A DNA stretch of 24,205 bases. Source: an uncultured Acidobacteriota bacterium (lineage in GTDB: Bacteria; Acidobacteriota; Terriglobia; Terriglobales; CAINCZ01). The notes beneath the pieces were generated by a model, which saw nothing but the letters and a program-made list of their open reading frames with translations, did no database searches and was not told the origin of the DNA. Positions 7,208 to 15,713 of this stretch are shown in pieces. Every line of letters begins with the position of its first letter. The first letter of the stretch is position 1. The stretch is taken from the NCBI GenBank assembly GCA_903847195.1, contig CAINCZ010000112.1, positions 1 through 24,205 on the forward strand. The letters run 5' to 3'. The position numbers and the translations under genes were made by a program.

Positions 7208-8692
7208 TCACCCCTTAGCCAGCGGCGGCACCATGCCGTGGAAGAAAATGAAGGAGATCGCCAGTCCGATCCAGATGATGTAACCGAACAGGCACAGAAC
7301 GTACACCATCGCCAGCTTTCCAATTCCCTCTTCCCATAGCTTGCGGAAATTCGATAGCACGCCGATGGTAAAGAAGGTCATGACGAAGAAGATGCCGCGG
7401 AAGACGTTGGCTTCACCCATCGCCGCCTTGACCTTCGGGATCAAGGTCGGGGATGCGATGCCAATCAGCAGCACCAGGATGAACGTGGCAACGTAGCCCA
7501 GCACAAACTTCGGGAAGCGCTGCCAAATCGCACCGGCGCCGACCTTTTCGCCTTCACGCCGATCAATCTTCGTGGACCACACCCACGCCAGGATGAACGC
7601 CCATACGCCGATGAAGATGTCGATGAACACCTTCACCGTCGTGCTCACGCCCATGATCCAGCCGGGGGCATAGTTCACGCCCGTGTCGGCAAGCACCTTA
7701 GCCCGTATCAGCGAATCGGCAATGGCGCCGCTGGCCACCGCCGCGCCGTCGGTCTTCACCGCCAATCCCATCCATGCACCCGCCACCATCGGATGTCCCG
7801 ACAGCCAGTGCGAAGCCGCGAACGGCAGGATCAGCAACTCGACCACGGCAAAGATCACGACCAGCGACGAAACCATCACCGGCACCACCGGACGCGCGCG
7901 AATGGCGCCGCCCGTTGCGATTGCGGCCGACACGCCGCAGATCGAAATGCCTGATGCCAGCGGCGCCGCCCACTCGCGGCTGAACTTGAAGTACCGGCGG
8001 GAGACGAAATACACGATCGGCCAGTAAATCAGGTAAGCCTCCACGATCGCGCATGCGCCGCGGAAGATCATCGTGGCTGCCAGCGCGCGCTGGTCGAGCG
8101 CGGCAATGCCGAGGAATCCGCCCAGCAGCACGATGGCCGTCTTCACGTAGAGTTCCGGCCGCACCGCTTCCTTCAGCATTCTCGCCACGCCGGGGAAGAG
8201 GTTGCCGACGATCAAACCGACGATGAGCGCCAGGATGTATCCGGCCTCGTTGGTCAGGTTCATCGACCACGCGAGTTTGAAGGCCGCGCGCTTGTCAGGG
8301 GTCGCAGCAATGTAGGCCCAGCTCCCGACGAACCAGGCCAGGTAGCTGAGGACGAACACCACGGTAAACGAAGGGATGAACTTGCCGAGCTTGGATCCAA
8401 GCGCGGCTGCACCAAGTGAGAGAATCACCAGCAGGAAAACAAAAGTGGCGATCAGAGAACCCCACGGGCCAATGCCGACATACGCCTTCGTTGCCGGTGC
8501 CAGGGCCTTCTCCGCTACCGTCCAGACATTGGTGGTGATCACCCACCCCAGAACGTCCTTGCCCCACAACAGTCCCATCGAAAGAACAAATAAGAGTAAG
8601 CCGATGCATACCGCCAGCCAATCTTCGGTGAAGCCGGGCTTGCTTCCCGCTGATTGCGGCGGTTGAGGAGTGGCGTGAGCCGCTGTTGCCAT
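7208..8692 (-). CDS. YeiH/UPF0324-type putative sulfate/sulfite exporter family transporter
   Basis: The 494-residue protein has about a dozen hydrophobic segments and matches the YeiH family (Cons_hypoth698). Recognisable stretches are LIVGLIVGNLFPG, SGISICGVSAAIAT and FFTIGVLSNFRKL. Members are annotated as putative sulfate exporters, but few have been tested. The N-terminal ~25 residues are a hydrophilic proline- and alanine-rich tail, and the protein is longer than E. coli YeiH (about 350 residues), with extra helices near the N-terminus. GAGGTGG precedes the ATG. It follows dsrP by 27 bases, which suggests a role in moving sulfite, sulfate or another sulfur anion for the Dsr pathway. Import rather than export is possible. 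Confidence 0.83.
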   Translation of the reverse strand: MATAAHATPQPPQSAGSKPGFTEDWLAVCIGLLLFVLSMGLLWGKDVLGWVITTNVWTVAEKALAPATKAYVGIGPWGSLIATFVFLLVILSLGAAALGSKLGKFIPSFTVVFVLSYLAWFVGSWAYIAATPDKRAAFKLAWSMNLTNEAGYILALIVGLIVGNLFPGVARMLKEAVRPELYVKTAIVLLGGFLGIAALDQRALAATMIFRGACAIVEAYLIYWPIVYFVSRRYFKFSREWAAPLASGISICGVSAAIATGGAIRARPVVPVMVSSLVVIFAVVELLILPFAASHWLSGHPMVAGAWMGLAVKTDGAAVASGAIADSLIRAKVLADTGVNYAPGWIMGVSTTVKVFIDIFIGVWAFILAWVWSTKIDRREGEKVGAGAIWQRFPKFVLGYVATFILVLLIGIASPTLIPKVKAAMGEANVFRGIFFVMTFFTIGVLSNFRKLWEEGIGKLAMVYVLCLFGYIIWIGLAISFIFFHGMVPPLAKG

Positions 8693-8719
8693 GAGTCCAC
8701 CTCAAGTACCAGGGGTGAA

Positions 8720-9877
8720 TTATCCAGACGCTCGAACGCTAACTACAATTTTGTAAAAAACAGTTATCATCAGCGAACCAAGTGCCCAGATCCCGACTAC
8801 GATCAGCCACTCGGTCCAGGTTGGGGGGTACGTCGTTACTGCTCCGAGAGGCGACGGGACAAACCCGCCGACAATCAACCCCATGCCTTTGTCGATCCAC
8901 AGGGACACAAAAACCGCTACGCACGCCATGGCTAGCGCGGTATGGTTCCGGCGAACCCCCGGAATCAGCAAGAGCACGAGTGCGGCTACGCACAGGACCG
9001 CGGATGTCCACATCCACGGAACCAGGCGTGCGTGGCCGTCTAATCCCAGGTACAGATAGCGGAAGTGTTCCGCGTGGTCGGGGATGCGGCTGTAAAAGGC
9101 CGTAAAGAACTCCACGCCGATCAGGAACACGTTCAACGCCATCGCGTAAGTCACTATGACCGAAAGTTTCTGAATGCCTTCGCGGCCCACGTCAAAGCGC
9201 GTCAATCGCCGCAATAGCAGCGAGAGCAAGATCAGCAGCGCAGGACCGGAGGCGAACGCCGATGCCAGGAATCGCGGCGCAAGCACCGCGGTCATCCAGA
9301 GAGTGCGGCCGGGCAGGCCGCTATACAGAAACGCCGTTACGGTATGAATGCTGATCGCCCAGGGTATCGAAAGCAGAATAACGGGCTTGATCCAGCGCGG
9401 CGGCGCCACTTCCTTGCGCTCGGCCGCGAGCGACGTCAGCGCAATCACCGCATTGAGCACCAGGTAGCCGCTCAGCGAGAGCATGTCCCAGAACATCAGC
9501 GAATTCGGCGTGGGATAGAGCATGACGTTCAGCACGCGCATGGGCTGCCCCATGTCCACGAAGATGAACAACATGCACATCACGACGGCCGCCACCGCCA
9601 GGAATTCGCCGAGGATCGTGATCTTCGCGAAAGCCTTGCAATCGTGCAGGTAGTAGGGCAGCACCACCATCACCGCCGAAGCCGCCACGCCCACGAAGAA
9701 CGTGAACTGCGCGATGTAGAGGCCCCAGGTGATGTCGCGGCTCAGCCCGGTAACGCCCAGGCCCAGTTCAAGCTGGCGCAGATAGCAGATGAACCCCAGC
9801 GCCACTGCCACGCACAACAGCAGCACCCAGCCCCAATACCGGCGACCGCCCGTCAACGCCTTTTCGAACATGAACAT
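8720..9877 (-). CDS. dsrP: DsrP, NrfD-type quinone-interacting membrane subunit
   Basis: This 385-residue protein of the NrfD/PsrC family has about ten membrane helices. DsrP is the quinone-linked membrane subunit of the DsrMKJOP complex and receives or donates electrons through DsrO. Motifs such as RDITWGLYIAQFTFFVG, FVDMGQPMRVLN and YPTPNSLMFWDM are typical of DsrP. It follows dsrO by nine bases. The ATG at 9877 has no strong ribosome site, and a second ATG two codons later could serve. It stops 27 bases before the transporter gene. Unlike the NrfD protein at 1881-3746 it has no heme domain. Confidence 0.93.
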   Translation of the reverse strand: MFMFEKALTGGRRYWGWVLLLCVAVALGFICYLRQLELGLGVTGLSRDITWGLYIAQFTFFVGVAASAVMVVLPYYLHDCKAFAKITILGEFLAVAAVVMCMLFIFVDMGQPMRVLNVMLYPTPNSLMFWDMLSLSGYLVLNAVIALTSLAAERKEVAPPRWIKPVILLSIPWAISIHTVTAFLYSGLPGRTLWMTAVLAPRFLASAFASGPALLILLSLLLRRLTRFDVGREGIQKLSVIVTYAMALNVFLIGVEFFTAFYSRIPDHAEHFRYLYLGLDGHARLVPWMWTSAVLCVAALVLLLIPGVRRNHTALAMACVAVFVSLWIDKGMGLIVGGFVPSPLGAVTTYPPTWTEWLIVVGIWALGSLMITVFYKIVVSVRASG

Positions 9878-9886
9878 AGGCAGAGC

Positions 9887-10657
9887 TCAAATAAGGTAAA
9901 ACACACCCGGACCCGTTCCCAGTTCCGTCCTGCGCTGGATCGCGTAACGCGTCGCCAGCAGCTTCCGGACCGGCGAGTTCGGGTCTTTCAGGTCGCCGAA
10001 GGTCAGCGCCTTCTCCTTGCACTTCTCCACGCAGGCCGGCAGCTGATTTTTCGCCAGCCGCTCCTCGCAGAAGTTGCACTTCTCCACCACGCCCTTCGTG
10101 CGCGTGGGGAACTCCGGATTCTGCTTCGCCACCAGCGGCTTCGGGTCTTGGAAGTTGAAGCTGCGCGAGCCGTATGGGCACCCCGCCATGCAGTAGCGGC
10201 AGCCGATGCAGCGGTGGTAATCCATCATCACCACGCCATCGGCACGCTTCCAAGTCGCCTGCGTCGGGCAAACCCGCGTGCACGGCGGATCGTCGCAGTG
10301 GTTGCACAACACCGGCAGCGGGTGCTTCTCGTACGCCTGCTTCGTGTAATCCGTCTGCTGCGTCGGAAAGACCGTTTCGTAGCGCTCTTTCCACACCCAC
10401 TTGATCTCGTGTGCCTTGTTGGCCAGGGCCGGAATGTTGTGCGCTTCCTTGCACGCCGCCAGGCACTGCTCGCAGTCCTCGCCGAAGCGGCACTTCTGGA
10501 AATCCACCACCATCGCCCAGCGCGGCTTGCCGTCGGGCTTTGCCGCCACCGCGTTCGCCAGCGTTTGCGGCGTAACTACGGTAAACAGGCTGCCTACACC
10601 CGCACCTGCCGCCGCCAGCCCCATCAACCGGAGGAAATCCTTGCGCGTGATGTTCAT
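9887..10657 (-). CDS. dsrO: DsrO, periplasmic four-cluster ferredoxin-like subunit
   Basis: The 256-residue protein has four [4Fe-4S] motifs: CX5CEQCLAAC, CNHCDDPPCTRVCP, CIGCRYCMAGCP, and CNFC followed by CVEKC. The N-terminus looks like a Tat signal (TRKDFLRL, then an alanine/glycine-rich hydrophobic stretch ending near ANA). The twin arginine is replaced by Arg-Lys, a tolerated but weaker variant. DsrO relays electrons between the heme protein DsrJ and the membrane subunit DsrP on the periplasmic face. Its ATG overlaps the dsrJ stop by four bases (ATGA), so the two are coupled. Confidence 0.93.
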   Translation of the reverse strand: MNITRKDFLRLMGLAAAGAGVGSLFTVVTPQTLANAVAAKPDGKPRWAMVVDFQKCRFGEDCEQCLAACKEAHNIPALANKAHEIKWVWKERYETVFPTQQTDYTKQAYEKHPLPVLCNHCDDPPCTRVCPTQATWKRADGVVMMDYHRCIGCRYCMAGCPYGSRSFNFQDPKPLVAKQNPEFPTRTKGVVEKCNFCEERLAKNQLPACVEKCKEKALTFGDLKDPNSPVRKLLATRYAIQRRTELGTGPGVFYLI

Positions 10658-11097
10658 CGCATCCTCCGCAGCTGGGCCATTGTGGCGTCTTCGGCCACAG
10701 CCGCCGAAGCGGTCTTCAGCACCCGATCGACATGGCAGTCAAAGCAGTACGGACCCGACACTCCGGAGTACTGATGGCAGCGGTCGCAGAAGTCCTTGCG
10801 GTCCACGTGGCACTGCCCGAGGCAGGTCTGCGTCAGGCTGATGTTGTACTTCCGGCCGTCGTAGGCCGTAAACGTCCGTTCGCCCCGGCGAACCACGGCG
10901 TCGCGCCAGTCGATCAGCATCTGCATGTGCGCCCGCCGCATGTACTCCACCGGCGCCACGCAGTGTTTCTCTGCCGCTGGCATCTTCAGTTCGGGCTGCT
11001 TCGCAGCCGTGTGCGCCGCCAGCCCGTGCCACACGGGAACCGTGAACAGCGCGACAAAAATCAGCAGACCGACCAAGATGGGCACGCGATCACGCAT
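10654..11097 (-). CDS. dsrJ: DsrJ, triheme cytochrome c
   Basis: The protein of 147 residues has an N-terminal uncleaved signal or membrane anchor (about residues 6-26), a conserved early cysteine (HCVAPVEYMRRAHM) and three heme-attachment motifs. The early cysteine matches the distal Cys ligand reported for one DsrJ heme. The first heme motif is CLGQCH (three residues between the cysteines); the others are canonical CDRCH and CFDCH. DsrJ is the periplasmic cytochrome of DsrMKJOP. The ATG at 11097 overlaps the dsrK stop by eight bases and has a strong GGAGG site; an upstream ATG ten codons earlier lies inside dsrK and is less likely. Confidence 0.9.
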   Translation of the reverse strand: MRDRVPILVGLLIFVALFTVPVWHGLAAHTAAKQPELKMPAAEKHCVAPVEYMRRAHMQMLIDWRDAVVRRGERTFTAYDGRKYNISLTQTCLGQCHVDRKDFCDRCHQYSGVSGPYCFDCHVDRVLKTASAAVAEDATMAQLRRMR

Positions 11098-12685
11098 GAG
11101 AGTCCTCCAGAGGAGGCAGTGCATCACCGCGCAGGTCGGTCTCGCGTTGCTTCTCGCCGGTCATGACCAGCGCATTCCCCAGCAACTCGTGGACGCCCGC
11201 TACCTCCACGCCAGGCACCCAGTACTCAAGCAGCGGCGGCAGCGTCGCCTTGTCGATGGCGCAGATGCAGGTCAGCAGGTTCACCCCGTGCTTTTCCTTC
11301 ACGTACTTCACCGCGTTCGCCCGGGGGAAACCGCCGCGCAGACGCATTTCCAGATTCTCGTCCGTGCCCAGTCCCGAACCGCTTCCGCAACAGAAGGTCT
11401 GCTCGCGGATCGTGTTCTCCGGCATCTCGTAGAACTCCGGACACACGTTGCGCAGGATGTAACGCGGCTCCTCCAGCAGACCCATCGCGCGGGAAGGATT
11501 GCACGAATCGTGGAAGGTCGTCTTCCACTTGGCATTGCGCCGCGGATCCAGCTTCAGCTTGCCATGGCGAATCAGGTCGGCGGTGAATTCGCAGATGTGC
11601 ACCATCTTGGTGCTGCGCGCCTGCTCGAACCGCGTACCCGTCACCGGCGAAACCGGCACTTCCAGGAAGTCAGCCGGACCGTTCATCGTGTCCATGTACT
11701 GGTGCAGCACGCGCCACATGTGGCCGCACTCGCCGCCCAGAATCCACTTCACTCCCAGCCGCCGCGCCTCGTCGTAGATCTTCGCGTTCAGCCGCTTCAT
11801 CATTTCGTGCGAACTGAACAGCCCGAAGTTTCCACCCTCGCTGGCGTAGGCGCTCCAAGTGTAGTTGAGACCGATCTCGTGGAACAGCGACAGGTAGCCG
11901 AGCAGCGTGAAGTAGTGCGGCGTGCCGAAGTAATCGGCCGATGGCGCGACGAACAGCACCTCCGCGCCCTTCTTGTTGATCGGCAGGTCCACGCGGATGC
12001 CGGTGATCTCTTCCAGTTCGTCCACCGCGAATTCCAGGCTGTCCTTGAACCCGTGCGGCTGGATTCCGAGGTGATTGCCGACGCGGTAGCAGTTGGCCGC
12101 CGGCTCCAGCACCCAGTTGATGTTCACACCGATCAGGTTCAGCAGTTCGCGCCCGATCATCGTGATCTCGGCTGTGTCGATGCCGTAGGGGCAGAAGACC
12201 GAGCATCTCCGGCACTCGGTGCACTGGTAGAAGTAATAGAACCACTCTTTGACGACATCGATCGTCAGCTCACGCCCGCCAGCCAGCGAACCGAATATCT
12301 TGCCCGTAAGCGTAAAGTAGCGCCGGTAAACGGAGCGCATCAGTTCGGCGCGCATGACCGGCATGTTCTTTGGGTCGCCCGAACCAATGTAGAAGTGGCA
12401 CTTGTCGGCGCAGGCCCCGCAGCGCACGCAGATGTCCATGAACAAACGGAAGGACCGGAACTTCTTCAGGCGTTCGCGCATGCCGTCCAGCAGAATGCGC
12501 TGCCAGTCCGGCGGCAGCTTCCAGTCTTCATCCATCGGCTGCCACTCGCGCGGATTGGGCATACCCAGGTAGGTGAGGTTCTTCGCCAGCGCCGCATGGT
12601 TGAACGTGCCCTTGCGGAACTCCACCTTCGGATCGCGCCAGTCTCCTTGCGGCGGCTTAGCTTCGATTTGCAGCAGATCTGACAC
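11090..12685 (-). CDS. dsrK: DsrK, HdrD-like catalytic iron-sulfur subunit
   Basis: This 531-residue cytoplasmic protein has two ferredoxin motifs, CVRCGACADKC and CTECRRCSVFCP, in its first third. Cysteine-rich CCG elements follow: GGECGH, HDSCNPSRAMG and FCCGSGSG. In DsrMKJOP it carries the special [4Fe-4S] centre thought to reduce the DsrC trisulfide, releasing sulfide. The start chosen is GTG at 12685, one base after the dsrM stop, with GGGGAG seven bases upstream; a longer frame to 12727 would overlap dsrM. The length and all cluster cysteines fit functional DsrK. Confidence 0.94.
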   Translation of the reverse strand: MSDLLQIEAKPPQGDWRDPKVEFRKGTFNHAALAKNLTYLGMPNPREWQPMDEDWKLPPDWQRILLDGMRERLKKFRSFRLFMDICVRCGACADKCHFYIGSGDPKNMPVMRAELMRSVYRRYFTLTGKIFGSLAGGRELTIDVVKEWFYYFYQCTECRRCSVFCPYGIDTAEITMIGRELLNLIGVNINWVLEPAANCYRVGNHLGIQPHGFKDSLEFAVDELEEITGIRVDLPINKKGAEVLFVAPSADYFGTPHYFTLLGYLSLFHEIGLNYTWSAYASEGGNFGLFSSHEMMKRLNAKIYDEARRLGVKWILGGECGHMWRVLHQYMDTMNGPADFLEVPVSPVTGTRFEQARSTKMVHICEFTADLIRHGKLKLDPRRNAKWKTTFHDSCNPSRAMGLLEEPRYILRNVCPEFYEMPENTIREQTFCCGSGSGLGTDENLEMRLRGGFPRANAVKYVKEKHGVNLLTCICAIDKATLPPLLEYWVPGVEVAGVHELLGNALVMTGEKQRETDLRGDALPPLEDSHA

Positions 12686-12686
12686 C

Positions 12687-13718
12687 CTAGGACTCCCCGC
12701 GTTTCCCGGCATGCGCCGCATCGGCAATAGCCGGGTTCGATAGCGGCAACTTGGCCGCGATGAGCTTGTCTTGATACTCTTCTTCCCACTCCGCGTAAGT
12801 GTGGGTCTTCACCGGGTAATTCCACGGGTTGATGTGGCGCTTCACGCGGCTGGTGTTCGCCAGGTTTCGCGTCGGGCTCAGAAACACGCCACCCATGTGC
12901 ATCAATTTACTGAACGGAAAATAGGCCGCCAGCAGGCTGACCAGCAGCAGGTGCGCGAAGAACACGCCTTCGATGTTCGCCGGCACGGTCGGCGAAAACG
13001 TCGCCAGCCCCAGAGCCAGTTGCTTCACCGCTGCCGTGTCCGTCTTGGTCACGTAGCGCATCACGATTCCGGTGAGCGCAATCGCCAGCAGCAGGAACAA
13101 CGCAAAGTAGTCGCTGAAGAGCGACATGTACCGGACCGCCGGCTCGCGCAACCGCCGCCACAGCAGGTATGCCAGCGCCAGCACGATGAAGATGTCGGAA
13201 AAATACCACTCCGGCGAGCCCAGTTGGAAGAAGCCGTCGATCTTCTGCAGCAGCAGCACGCAACTTGGAATCGGCTCCAGCAGTAGCCGCAGGTGACGCA
13301 TCAGTACTACCGCCAGTGACCAGTGAAACGCCATCGCGCCCAGCCACAGGTACTTGTTCTCGCCGACGACCAGCCGCTGCCCGTACAACTGCGCTTCATT
13401 GTTGCGGAAGAGCGAGCGGAAGAGCAGGATTTCCAGCGCCATTCGCACCACGGTGGATCCGGTGCCGGCAGGATTTTCAATCTTCGAGTATGGCATCCAG
13501 TCGAGCGACTTCTGCTGTCCGCAGGTGGTGGGAATGCGGAAAGGAACTGGTACGCCCGCCCACGAGAACACCCGCCAGCAGACACCCACCAGAAAAATTG
13601 CGCCGCCCAGGTAGGGAATGGCGACGCCCAGCACTCCACGCAGCGCCTCGACCTGCCCCAATAGCAGGCCTATCGCCACGACTACCAGCACCGCGACCAA
13701 TGAGATCAGCATCTGCAT
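12687..13718 (-). CDS. dsrM: DsrM, NarI-like membrane cytochrome b
   Basis: The 343-residue protein has about six hydrophobic segments and matches the DsrM family, which carries hemes b and exchanges electrons with menaquinol and DsrK. Recognisable stretches are FHWSLAVVLMRHLR, SLFSDYFALFLLLAIALTGI and FAHLLLVSLLAAYFPFSKLMHMGG, which contain probable heme-ligand histidines. The C-terminal ~55 residues are hydrophilic and probably contact DsrK (NPWNYPVKTHTYAEWEEEY). dsrK begins one base after its stop. It starts 10 bases after the RsbRD-domain gene. Confidence 0.94.
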   Translation of the reverse strand: MQMLISLVAVLVVVAIGLLLGQVEALRGVLGVAIPYLGGAIFLVGVCWRVFSWAGVPVPFRIPTTCGQQKSLDWMPYSKIENPAGTGSTVVRMALEILLFRSLFRNNEAQLYGQRLVVGENKYLWLGAMAFHWSLAVVLMRHLRLLLEPIPSCVLLLQKIDGFFQLGSPEWYFSDIFIVLALAYLLWRRLREPAVRYMSLFSDYFALFLLLAIALTGIVMRYVTKTDTAAVKQLALGLATFSPTVPANIEGVFFAHLLLVSLLAAYFPFSKLMHMGGVFLSPTRNLANTSRVKRHINPWNYPVKTHTYAEWEEEYQDKLIAAKLPLSNPAIADAAHAGKRGES

Positions 13719-13728
13719 GGCGTTTCGC

Positions 13729-14154
13729 CTATCGCACCGGCCTCGCCCGGACCGACTCCCGGGCCCTTATCTGCGCTATCTGTTCTCGGCATTCCACGTA
13801 GACATCGAATGCCGCCAGCGCCAGGTCGTCAATGCGCCGCTGCACCGTTGCCGCCGCACCTTGCGCACCCAGCACTTCGCGTAATTGAAAGACAAAACCT
13901 ACTGCGTCACGTGCGCTCAGATCCTGCACGGCGCGTATGCGCAGCACAGAATCCAGCGCCTGCCGGACCTCCTGCGGTCCGTCCTCTGCTTCCACGACGT
14001 GCCGCACCAGCACCGGCAGCGCCTGCCGGAAGGCCGCTCCCACCGGGTTGCGAAAGGGATCCGATTGCGTGCGCATGAACTGCGCCGTTTGTTCGGGATA
14101 CCCTTCCAGAACCCTCCGCAGCCACGCCTCGGCAATTGCGCCGGCGCCTTCCAA
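13729..14154 (-). CDS. RsbRD N-terminal-domain protein, dsr-associated
   Basis: This 141-residue soluble, all-helical protein resembles the RsbRD_N domain. Visible cues are WLRRVLEGYPEQTAQFM near the start, SDPFRNPVGAAFRQAL, IRAVQDLSARDAVGFVFQLR and a helical C-terminus. In RsbR-type regulators this domain senses signals ahead of a STAS domain; here there is no STAS domain. Stand-alone copies next to dsrM are, from memory, common in sulfate reducers, and their role is unknown. The start is probably TTG at 14154 with a GGAAACGGA stretch upstream; the frame is closed at its 5' side by the dsrC stop nine bases earlier. It could be a regulator or assembly factor of DsrMKJOP. Confidence 0.72.
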   Translation of the reverse strand: MEGAGAIAEAWLRRVLEGYPEQTAQFMRTQSDPFRNPVGAAFRQALPVLVRHVVEAEDGPQEVRQALDSVLRIRAVQDLSARDAVGFVFQLREVLGAQGAAATVQRRIDDLALAAFDVYVECREQIAQIRARESVRARPVR

Positions 14155-14163
14155 TTCCGTTTC

Positions 14164-14481
14164 CTACACGCAGCCGGTCGGCTTCGGCAGCCCGGCCAGT
14201 TTGCATGCGCCCTTGGCCGGTCCCGAAGGGAACAGCTCGTATATCTCGTTGAGCTTGAAACCGCTCTCCTTGCAGACCTTGCGCACCATCGGCGCGATGC
14301 CGAATTCCTTGTAGTAGCCGCGAATGTAGTTAATGACCTTCCAGTGCGCTTCCGTCAGCTGCTCGATGTGCTCGGTCCGGGCGAAATCCGTCGCCACCGC
14401 TTCGTTCCACTTGTCGGGCTCCTGCAAAAAGCCGTCTTCGTCCACGTCGTATATACGCCCATCTACTTCGAAAGTAGGCAC
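14164..14481 (-). CDS. dsrC: DsrC, sulfur-carrier protein
   Basis: The product is a 105-residue protein, the usual DsrC length. It keeps both redox cysteines on the flexible C-terminal arm: Cys93 and the penultimate Cys104 in AGLPKPTGCV. In sulfite reduction these form the trisulfide with a sulfur atom from DsrAB, and DsrK reduces it. TusE-type homologues lack Cys93, so this is true DsrC. The start is GTG at 14481, fixed by AAGGAG six bases upstream; an upstream ATG would add an unlike tail. It is placed between the dsrL-like gene and the RsbRD-domain gene. Confidence 0.95.
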   Translation of the reverse strand: MPTFEVDGRIYDVDEDGFLQEPDKWNEAVATDFARTEHIEQLTEAHWKVINYIRGYYKEFGIAPMVRKVCKESGFKLNEIYELFPSGPAKGACKLAGLPKPTGCV

Positions 14482-14504
14482 GGTAATCTCCTTAGGTAAA
14501 TCGA

Positions 14505-15692
14505 CTAATTCATGTTGATGTGACCACAGGGGCACGCATCCGCGCACTTGCTGCAGCCATTACAAAGTTCCGTCTTGATCTGGTAGTGTTCGCCCTTGGG
14601 CTTCTTTACGAAAGCATTAACCGTGCAATACATCCAGCAGGTCTCGCAGTCCATGCACATACCGCAGGACATGCACCGCTTGGCCTCTGCGACAACTTCC
14701 GCCTCGCCTAAGTGGCTGTCCAGCGGGACCTCCGCGTGCGCCGGCAGAGCCGGATACCACGCGATCTTCATCTTGTCAGCCTTGATGGCCTCGCGCTTCG
14801 GCGCGCGCTCATAGGAATGTCCACTCAGGCACGCATCGATTGCGTCGGCCACGTGCCGGCCCTGCGCCACCGCCGGGCTAACCGAGTTCAGTACCCGCTT
14901 ATCGATCTCCTGCACCTCAGCCGTGGGAACCTCCGGCGCCTCCGGCGGCAGTTCACCTACCACCGCGCCGCCGCCCAGCGCCTGTTGCACTTCCATCTGC
15001 GCCGGCTTGAGCAAACCAATACCGAAGAACACTGCGGCAAAATCCTGCCGCAACTGTTCCACCGTCACGTCGCGTCCCACCACGCACTCACCACGAAACT
15101 CCACACCCAGTGCCTGCAACCGGCCAATTTCGCCATCCAGCACGGCCTCGGGCAGCACCGCGCGCGGCAGACGATAGCGCATCATGCCGCCCGGCTTCGG
15201 CGCCGCGTCGATCACCGTTACCGGATATCCGCGCCGCGCCAGGTGATACGCACAGGCCAGCCCAGCCGGTCCCGCGCCAACCACCGCCACCTTCGCCGTC
15301 ATCGGCTGTGCCGCCGCTTCCACCTGGAATCCCTGCGACACGGCGAAATCGCCGACGAAGCGCTCCAGCATGTGAATGCCGACTGCGCCGTCCTTTTCCT
15401 TGCGGTTGCACGACTGCTCGCAGGGATGCGAACAGACCCGCGCCACGATCGCCGGAAACGGGTTCTTCTCCGCGATCTTGCGCCAGGCAGCTTCGAACGC
15501 CTGGGCGGGCGTCCGTCCGTAGGCCTCGTGCTGGGCAATCGCCACCAGCCACTCGCGCACATCACCGCCGTTGGGGCAGTGAACGATACACGGGGCTGGC
15601 TGCTCGGTAAAGCGGGGACGGGTCGAGCTGATTTCCGCTCCCCCGCCACCGCTCTTGATCACCGGCTTCTTAACTGCCTTGAACAGTGCCAT
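14505..15692 (-). CDS. DsrL/GltD-like iron-sulfur flavoprotein lacking the NAD(P)H-binding domain
   Basis: This 395-residue protein resembles DsrL and glutamate-synthase small subunits. An N-terminal Fe-S domain has Cys35, 39, 87, 91 and 95; an FAD-binding motif VVGAGPAG lies at 137-144. The FAD domain resumes at about 266-290 (VLNSVSPAVAQGRHVADAI). A C-terminal ferredoxin region has CMSCGMCMDCETC from 340 and CNGCSKCADACPC from 377. Between the two FAD halves (about 230-265) only ~35 residues replace the NAD(P)H-binding domain of the family, so it can hardly bind a pyridine nucleotide; DsrL is normally ~650 residues. The frame is open throughout and the ATG has an AAGGAAG site, so it looks like a functional variant, perhaps an electron relay to DsrAB or DsrC. 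It lies between dsrB and dsrC. Confidence 0.82.
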   Translation of the reverse strand: MALFKAVKKPVIKSGGGGAEISSTRPRFTEQPAPCIVHCPNGGDVREWLVAIAQHEAYGRTPAQAFEAAWRKIAEKNPFPAIVARVCSHPCEQSCNRKEKDGAVGIHMLERFVGDFAVSQGFQVEAAAQPMTAKVAVVGAGPAGLACAYHLARRGYPVTVIDAAPKPGGMMRYRLPRAVLPEAVLDGEIGRLQALGVEFRGECVVGRDVTVEQLRQDFAAVFFGIGLLKPAQMEVQQALGGGAVVGELPPEAPEVPTAEVQEIDKRVLNSVSPAVAQGRHVADAIDACLSGHSYERAPKREAIKADKMKIAWYPALPAHAEVPLDSHLGEAEVVAEAKRCMSCGMCMDCETCWMYCTVNAFVKKPKGEHYQIKTELCNGCSKCADACPCGHINMN

Positions 15693-15713
15693 ACCACTTC
15701 CTTACTTCGGACC

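Noticed and set aside
10925..12682. A 585-codon plus-strand frame opposite dsrK
   Set aside because: It is a shadow frame; dsrK on the minus strand has all motifs and a consistent operon position.
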